Below, piece by piece: positions 57,075 through 64,000 of a stretch of 64,000 bases of DNA. Under the pieces are notes generated by a model that worked only from the letters and a program-made list of their open reading frames with translations, ran no database searches and was not told the origin of the DNA. The number at the start of each line of letters is the position of its first letter. Within the stretch, counting starts at the first letter, position 1. The position numbers and the translations under genes are program-made. Source of the DNA: Dipteronia dyeriana (taxonomy: Eukaryota; Streptophyta; Magnoliopsida; Sapindales; Sapindaceae); NCBI GenBank assembly GCA_032871835.1, contig CM065303.1, positions 58,690,597 through 58,754,596 of the forward strand. Direction: 5' to 3'.

Positions 57075-58281
57075 TGACAAACAACTTATTAATGATTAAA
57101 TTTTAAAAAAACTAATTAACAACTCAATTATAAGAGATTTATATATAGATATATAAATAGAAATGAAAATATAGCATTTAAGTCCAAATTAATTATAAGA
57201 ATTTTTTTTTTTATATATATATATATAAATAGAAATGAATATAAAGCATTTAAGTCCAAAGCTCACTCACGGTGACACGTAACTATGTGAGGGTCAGTTT
57301 ATATATATAATGTGATTTATTAATAATATAAAATAGATAAACAAAATTGAAAAAACATAATAGTAACATTAAATATATGACACACGTTGTTTCCTCATGA
57401 GAAGAAGCTAATTTTTGTTATAACAGTTATATAAAAAATAAATACTAAAAAGAATTGAAAAATACTAAATATATATATATATATATTAAAATATATATTA
57501 ATTTTTTCCTTTTTTAAAGTGGAGTTTTTTTCCTAATTATTTAGGGAAATTGTTATCAACAAATTAAATTTGATCAAAGGTATCCTAACACAATGCAATC
57601 AACACTTGACTGGTCAGAAACTAAATTACTAACATTAAAAGTAAAAAAAGTAAGCTATATGATTTTATATAAATTACCAGTATCCGTAGATAGAAAATAA
57701 CAAGGGTACATTGAAATTATAGAATTGATAATCAAACAAAATAAAAATTACATTTAGGGCCAATTCATATTTTGTTCTTTGTATTGTTGTAGCTAGAACC
57801 AAAAAATTCTTAGATTTAATTATCATCCATCTATGTTTGAGCTTTATGCTTGATTTCTTTATTCTTCAAAAATCAAAATTCATACAAATAGAAAAGAAAT
57901 TGAGTTTAACATATGGTAATTAACAAAAAATTATGTATATAGAAAACCAACTAAATACATATGCACAAAGAAAAGAAATGAATGAAGAAATGACCTATAC
58001 CGGGTAAAATCTTGTCTTAACTCTTAAGTCCTACAATATAAGTCATATTATTATAAGAGAGGCGATAAAAAAACAAAAATCTAATAACACTTGCAACATA
58101 TGAGATATGAAAAACAAATCTAATACATATTTCACTTTAAACCCTGTAAAATTGAATATTAAAAAATATGTTAAATGGAGAAAAAAAGTATAAAATGATA
58201 TATGAAAAAAAAAATTATGTGTGAATGGATATATGCAAAAATATATAAATATAAAGACAAACATATTGAAAAAAAAAAATG
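55976..58281. other. AT-rich stretch with degenerate repeats
   Basis: Two diverged copies of a block tatgacttgtcttttaaactt...ataataa (about 55998-56200 and 56300-56500), an (aat)n microsatellite (57012-57074) and a duplication of about 75 bp near 57140-57258 (gcatttaagtccaaa). No gene recognised. Confidence 0.55.
57012..57074. repeat. (AAT)n microsatellite
   Basis: About 21 nearly uninterrupted units. Confidence 0.95.
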
Positions 58282-58306
58282 AAGAACACATAAGAGTTCT
58301 CTGCCC

Positions 58307-59973
58307 ATGGAAGCCGCTTTTCGTTTCTCTGCCCAACCGAATCCTAAAAACAGTGAGGATCTGAAAAGTAAACCTCCTGATCCTATATCAAGCATCAAGC
58401 GTGCTCGGCCTAATGACTCGTGCGAGAGCGATTTAGTGAGACCGTCGGCAGGAGAGAGTTTCAAATCGAAACTTCTAAACGCATCCAACCCTAACCAGTG
58501 GAAGGGATTTGGGTCTGAGAAGGTAAATTTGAAAATTGGGAAGGGTGATATCATGATAACAGAAGGCCCGACTAGTCCCATTATGAAGCTCTCAACAGAT
58601 TTGAAACAACAACTTTGCAAGCCCTGGGAAAAGCTGTGATACTGAAAACTATGGGAATGGCTCATACCTTGAATTTCATGCACTCAAAACTTAATCAAAA
58701 GTGGCAACTTAGTGGTAATTGACAGCTAACAGATTTGTAAGATGGGGTATTTTATGGTAAGGTTTCAGATGGTAGATGATTTAGAATATGTGCTAACTGG
58801 AGGTTCCTCGGTAATTGCTAATCAACACATTATGGTTCAAAAATGGAGAAACAATTTTATGCCTGGAGAAGATGTAATATAGAAAATGCCGGTGTGGGTT
58901 AGACTTTCTAAGTTACCTATAGAATGGATAGATGCTGATTTGCTTAGAAGTATTGGTGGTATGCTAGGAACCACCTTCAAAGTTGATCCTATAACAGAAA
59001 TGCAAGCTAGGGGAGATTTGAGAGAATTTGTGTTGAAATTGATATCAAAAAGCCGCTCAAAAGTTCTATTTTTATTGAGGACCGTGATATCAAGGTAGAG
59101 TATGAAAGTTTAGGGATAATTTGTTTTAAGCGTGGGAGATTGGGTTACAATAAGGAAGCTTGTAAGGAGGGATTGGTGGAGAAGAATTAAGGAGAAAAAA
59201 ATTCTGTTCAGGGTTCTTCTTCTGGGAATGCTAACAGAGACCCTTATGGTCCTTGGTTGCAGGTCTTATATGAGAGGAATGGTAGATATATGAGGGCTGG
59301 TTATGTAGGGAAGAAGAGCAATAGTCAGACTAGTAGTGGGAAAGTAGGTCTCGGTAGGAAATATAGGTTTGATGCTACGGATTTTGTAGCTGAAAGTTCT
59401 AGGCAGAGTAAGGATCTTGGTAAGAAGCCAGTAGACATTTCTAATAAGGGTTTGAATAATGGCAGGAGTGGAAGTAATAATAACATGGTTGTTGATGTGG
59501 TGACAGGGTCGAGATTTGATGTTCTAAGTGAGAAGACAGATGATGAAGGTACCGGGTTGTGCACACATAGTCGAGCTGGTTTCTGGAATAAGAATCAGTC
59601 CAAGTGTGTTCTTGCTGAAATTTATAATAGAAAACTTCATAGAAAAAACCACCAAAATGTTGGCCCTAGCGAGTATTTGGTCAATCCTCCACTGGAGAAA
59701 TCGTTTTTCAATAAACCATTCAAGGAAAACATAAGTAGCGCACAACAATCTAATTTTGATTCTGCCTTATCAGTGGATGAGGTAATTGAAGACACTGAGG
59801 TTTTTCAGTTCCTACATAAAGATATCATGATACAAGTGAAACAGTCTGATAGTAATACTGTTGCCTCTGTAGTTGATGTTCTGATGACTGTCCAAGTTAA
59901 TGTGACAAATGCTAATGATTTTGAAATGGTTGCCTTTAATCTGAATGAGGCAATGGAGGTAGTTCCAGCCTAG
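58307..59973 (+). pseudogene. LINE ORF1 remnant (DUF4283 and zinc-knuckle type)
   Basis: Start MEAAFRFSAQPNPKNSEDL, stop after 110 codons. The frame resumes with the DUF4283 region VWVRLSKLPIEWIDADLLRS (58886-59098). A CCHC knuckle follows in degraded form (ICFKRGRLGYNKEAC, about 59118-59162): the second cysteine and the histidine are replaced. After a stop, 59257-59973 carries LQVLYERNGRYMRAGYVGKK and a low-complexity tail. The role is RNA binding and ribonucleoprotein formation. Confidence 0.82.
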
Positions 59974-59980
59974 GTCTGTC

Positions 59981-62900
59981 TTGTTGTTGTTCCTTGCATT
60001 TTTCTTCATTTTAATGATTTGTTCTTGGAATGTTAAGGGAGCTGGTAAGAAGGGGTTTAGCAGAATCATTAATGACATTAAAAGGTTGAACCATGTTGGT
60101 GTCCTTGTTATTTTGGAACCTAGAGTTAGCGGATCTAGAGCTTCCAAAGTGATTTATAAGTTGGGTTTTTCTAACCAGTTCATTGTTGATGCCTTAGGAT
60201 TTTCAGGAGGTATTTGACTGTTATGGGATGACAATAGAGTTAAGTTATGTGTGGTGGCTCATTCTAAGTATACTACCACGACTGTTGTTGCTGAAGGTAA
60301 TAAGTTTTGGATTCTTACCGTTGTATATGCTAATCCTAATACGATGTTAATGAAACATTTGTGGAATTATCTGAGTGTGTTAGAGGTTTTTTCAGGGGTC
60401 CGTGGTTGGTGATTGGCGATTTTAATGAGATCACAAATAGCTCTGAGAAGAAAGGAGACCGACATTGCTATACTAAGACGGGATCTGTGGAGTGGATCGA
60501 TGCCAATAATTTGATTGATTTAAGTTTTATTGGGCAGAGGTTTACTTGGGTGGCAAAAAGAGGGACACGAGATGATATTTGGGAGAGGTTAGATAGGGAT
60601 CTATGCTTAATGGAATGGAGACTTATGTTCGAATAGGGGCATCTTAGGCACCTTCCTAGAATCTCTTCGGATCATTGCCCTATCCTTCTAAAGCTTTGCA
60701 GCGTGCATAGTCCCTATACCTATCTCAAGCCTTTTCGGTTCCAAGCAATGTGGTTAAAACATTGGAGTTTTAATTGTCTAGTGAAACATGCTTGGGAGTC
60801 TCATGATATGAACCTTGCTGATAAAATTTAGTCTTTAGCCAGTCTTCTACAGCAACGGAATGGAGACGTTTTTGGGTGCATTTTTAAAGAAAGAGGAGAT
60901 TACTTGCTAGGTTGCAAGGTATTAAAAGAAGTTTGGGGGGAAAGTTTAATTCTAGCCTAATCAAATTAGAAGCTAAGCTTCAAGAGGAGTATAATTGTAT
61001 TATCGAGCAAGAGGAGATTTTCTGGTTGCAAAAATCTAGATGTACCTGGTTGAAAAATGGTGATAAGAACACAAAATTCTTTACATCTCTACTACAATTC
61101 GAATGAGGTACAATAAGCTGGAGGGTCTTATGGATGATGATGGTATTTGGCAGTGTGATAAAGTTAGCATGAAGCGTATTGCTATAAATTATTTCTAGAA
61201 GCTTTTCTCCACCCATCCTGATGTGGGAGATTATAGTAAGTTGCCTCGTTTCTTCCCCGGATTAGATGCTAATAAGGCTGCCATTTTGAATAATGATATT
61301 AGTGAAGAGGAGGTTAATGCGAGGATTTTTGGATTTGGGGTTTTGAAAGCCCTTGGACCAGATGGTATACCTGTAGTTTTTTCCATAATCAGTGGGAGGT
61401 TTGTAGTAAAGATCTGATTAAGATAGTGAAAGATAGCTTCAAGGATAGGTCATTTCCATGTGTTTTGAATCAAACCTTCATCACTCTTGTGCCAAAAGTG
61501 CCTAATCCCCTTGATATGACCCAACTCAGACCTATCAGTTTATGCAACACTACTTATAAACTCATTAGTAAGGTCATTGTGCAAAGGCTTAGGAATTTGT
61601 TACCTGATAATATTAGTTCGAACCAAGTTGCTTTCGTTCCGGGCAGACAAATTCAAGATAATATTGTGGTTGCTCATGAGGCTCTCCATAAATTTAAAAC
61701 TATAAAAGGTAAAAAAGGACTTGTTGCTTGGAAAATAGACCTAGCTAATGCTTATGATAAAATCCAGTGGGGTTTTATTAGACAGGTTCTCATGGAAGCA
61801 GGTATTGGGGGCACTATTCTGGATCTTATTATGTGGTGTTTAACTACTGTTAAATATAAAGTGGTCATTAATGGGGAGTGTACTGAGTCTTTCACTCCAG
61901 GTTGTGGTATTCGATAAGGAGATCCTTCTTTCTCCGTATATCTTTGTTATGTGCATGGAAAAACTCACATCTGATCTTTCAGAAGATAAATCTTGGTGAT
62001 TGGAAAGGTATTAAGGTTTTTGGGCAGGGGCTGAATGTGTCATATTTATTTTTTGCTGATGATTTTATTCTATTTGGCCACGCCATCGTGTCTCAAGCCA
62101 TAACAATGAAGGATTGTCTAGATACTTTCTGTGGGCTTTTCGGTCAGCAAGTTAGCTGTCCTAAATCTAGAGTTTTTTGCTCTAATAATGTTAGGGAAAG
62201 TGATACTAGACTAATTGCTGGGGTTTGTGATTCTCCTCTCACTAAAGACCTGGGGAAGTATTTGGGAGTTCCTCTCGTTCATGGTAGGGTTGGTGCTAAA
62301 ACTTATGATGAGATTATGGAAAAAATGAAAAAGCAGCTGGCAACCTGGAAATGTGAAGCTCTCTCTCTTTTTGGTAGAGCTACTTTAATAAAATCTGTGA
62401 CTTCTGTGACTTCTGTGCTTCCGATTTATGCTATGTAATCTGTTAAACTTCCTGCGGTAATTTGGAATAAGCTTGATAAACTTAATAGAGATTTTCTTTT
62501 GGGACACTCCTCCTCTAAAAGCGCTGTGCATCTTATAAGCCGGGATAAAGTTTGCCTTTCAAAACAAAGTGGCGATCTTGGTATCAAGAAATCTAAAGTT
62601 ATGAATAAGACGTTATTGACAATATGTGGCGGCTTCTTCAGAATGATTGTGGCACCTGGAGCCAAATTTTGAAATATAAATATCTTAATAATCGTCATAT
62701 TACTGATTTAAACCTTAATAAGAACATGGTTTGATCTAGTACTTGGAAGGCCATTGTTTTTGGTTCTAAGCTCATTATTAAGGGTCTGAAATGGAGAGTT
62801 GGGAGTGGTGCTACTATTCGGTTTTGGACTGATGACTTGGTCCCTGATGTTAGGGTTTTTGAGGCGCACGCTAGTGGTAGTCTTGGTGTTGATGACTTGA

Positions 62901-64000
62901 ACCTTTGTGTTGATTCTTTTATGGTTAACGGTGAGTGGAGTGTCCCTCAATTGGTTGTTGTGTATCCTTGGAATATTGTTCATAGAATTATCAGTATACA
63001 TACTGGTAAGATGTACAGTGGATATGCAGAGCTATTTGGGGTCTTAATAAAGGTTGGGATTTTACTGTAAAGTCTGTGTTTCGTGTTTCCTCTGAGAGTT
63101 GTGGTTCCCAGTTATAGACGTGGAGGTTTATTTGGAATTTTAGTATCCCTCCCAGAATTCTTTATTTTCTATGGACTCTTCTTCATGGGAAGGTTCTCAC
63201 GAATGCTCAAAGGGTTGTACATGGTATGACTACTAATTCCTCTTGTCGTAGATGTAATTCTGGAGTTGAAACTATTGATTACCTTCTACTAGGTTGTAGA
63301 GTTTCTGTTGATGTATGGGCATCAGTTGCTAGAGGTAGTACTAGTTCTGCGACTTTTAATGGTGATTTGAAATATTGGTTTCTAGGAAATCTTCGTAATA
63401 GTAAGGTGTGGAATGATGGTCTTCCTAATTTCCTTTGTTTCTCTGTTATGGTTTGGTGGTTGTGGAAGTGGAGATGTAATAAGGTTTTTTATTCTAATTT
63501 CTCTATTCCTCAACTTTCTTCTAAGGTTATTATTAACTTTGCTAAAGATTGGTTGAAGGCTAATGGTCTTGTTTCTGCTAGAGATGAGATCGTTTTGCCG
63601 ATCAGGTGGTTGGAGCCGATTGAGGGCTGAGTGAAGTTAAATGTTGATGGTAGTAGAAACATTGTCTCGGGTCTGATTGCTGCTGGTGGGGTGTTGCGGA
63701 ATCACGAGAAAAATTGGTTGAAGGGTTTTGCGACTAATAAAGGTTCTGGTAGCGTCATGGAAGCAGAGCCGTGGGGCTTCTATGAAGGTTTGTTGATGGC
63801 CTGGAATGCTGGTTATAAGAAGGTTTTGGTGGAGTCTGATTCTTTTACTGTTGTTCGGTTGATGCACACTGTTTCCAAGCAAAACCACCCTAATTTTAGC
63901 ATCATTCAGAGTTTCAAGAATCTTATGCTAGCTGATTGGGATTGTAGCATAAATCACATTTATAGAGAAGGCAATAAGTTGGCAGATGGCTTGGCGTGCA
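59981..64000 (+). pseudogene. LINE ORF2 remnant: endonuclease, RT, zf-RVT, RNase H
   Basis: The endonuclease (about 60014-60700) reads ICSWNVKGAGKKGFSR, then LVIGDFNEITNSSEKKG and ISSDHCPILL. RT starts about 61330 (LGPDGIPVVF) and continues FITLVPKVPNPLDMTQLRPI, NQVAFVPGRQIQDNIVVAHE and IDLANAYDKIQW. The catalytic FADD is in YLFFADDFILFG (about 62041-62076), and KYLGVPLVHGR follows. The zinc-binding zf-RVT region (63226-63330) reads CRRCNSGVETIDYLLLGC. The RNase H domain (63634 to the edge) reads VKLNVDGSRN, VLVESDSFTVV and NHIYREGNKLADGLA. At least eight stops or frameshifts. Confidence 0.9.

Larger units (their letters stand above)
58307..64000 (+). mobile_element. L1-type LINE retrotransposon, decayed, runs off the right edge
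   Basis: Plus-strand non-LTR element with two successive coding regions: a nucleic-acid-binding ORF1 (58307-59973) and an ORF2 with endonuclease, reverse transcriptase, zinc-finger and RNase H domains (59981 to beyond 64000). Many stops and frameshifts. The 3' end, poly-A and TSD are outside the window. The 5' start is unclear, with an A-rich tract just upstream (58269-58280). Confidence 0.93.

Noticed and set aside
58171..58683. 170-codon minus frame
   Set aside because: Antisense of LINE ORF1, ending in AT-rich sequence.
1..64000. tRNA, rRNA or other structured RNA genes
   Set aside because: None recognised by eye; the tRNA-like motifs seen are retroelement primer-binding sites.

Overview
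The window is nuclear DNA of a dicot plant. It is AT-rich, its only host gene is split into many short exons, and almost everything else is transposable-element (TE) DNA. No bacterial, organellar or viral gene cluster, CRISPR array, rRNA or tRNA gene was recognised. I do not name a species.

Left part (1-28 kb, minus strand): one host gene, a SOS1/NHX7-type plasma-membrane Na+/H+ antiporter. Twenty-two exons can be placed by hand, from a start at 27854 to a donor at 147. They join in phase into 1040 codons with no stop. The last exon, which carries the extreme C-terminus, lies beyond the left edge. The gene exceeds 27.7 kb because of TEs in its introns: a 9.9-kb intron 16 with four layers of nested elements, two TRIM-like mini-retrotransposons (introns 10 and 14), a solo LTR with a perfect target-site duplication (TSD) in intron 9, and a MULE-like element in intron 15. 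One intron uses a GC donor.

Intron 16 can be ordered in time. A Copia 5' LTR plus gag stub (B, plus strand) was entered by Copia A (minus strand, LTRs 3880-4123 and 12228-12497). Inside A, the integrase core is missing where an opposite-facing Copia fragment (C) now sits. A 3.5-kb hAT transposon landed in A's tRNA primer-binding site, leaving that site as its TSD. The hAT itself carries an identical 320-bp duplication with an inverted templated junction.

Middle part (28-41 kb): SOS1 upstream region with a G-box and a MITE, then an array of non-autonomous DNA transposons (hAT, MULE-like, Harbinger-like), several with exact TSDs and some nested, then a Ty3/gypsy 5' remnant.

Right part (41-64 kb): a decayed Copia element (D, 41530-48466), an AT-rich stretch with small repeats, a hAT nested in a hAT (54.6-56.0 kb), and a long decayed L1-type LINE from about 58.3 kb off the right edge.

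No new multi-gene system was found. The most distinctive observations are the intron-16 nest, the primer-binding-site TSD, the fold-back duplication and the GC-AG intron. All boundaries were read by eye, with no alignment or database search.
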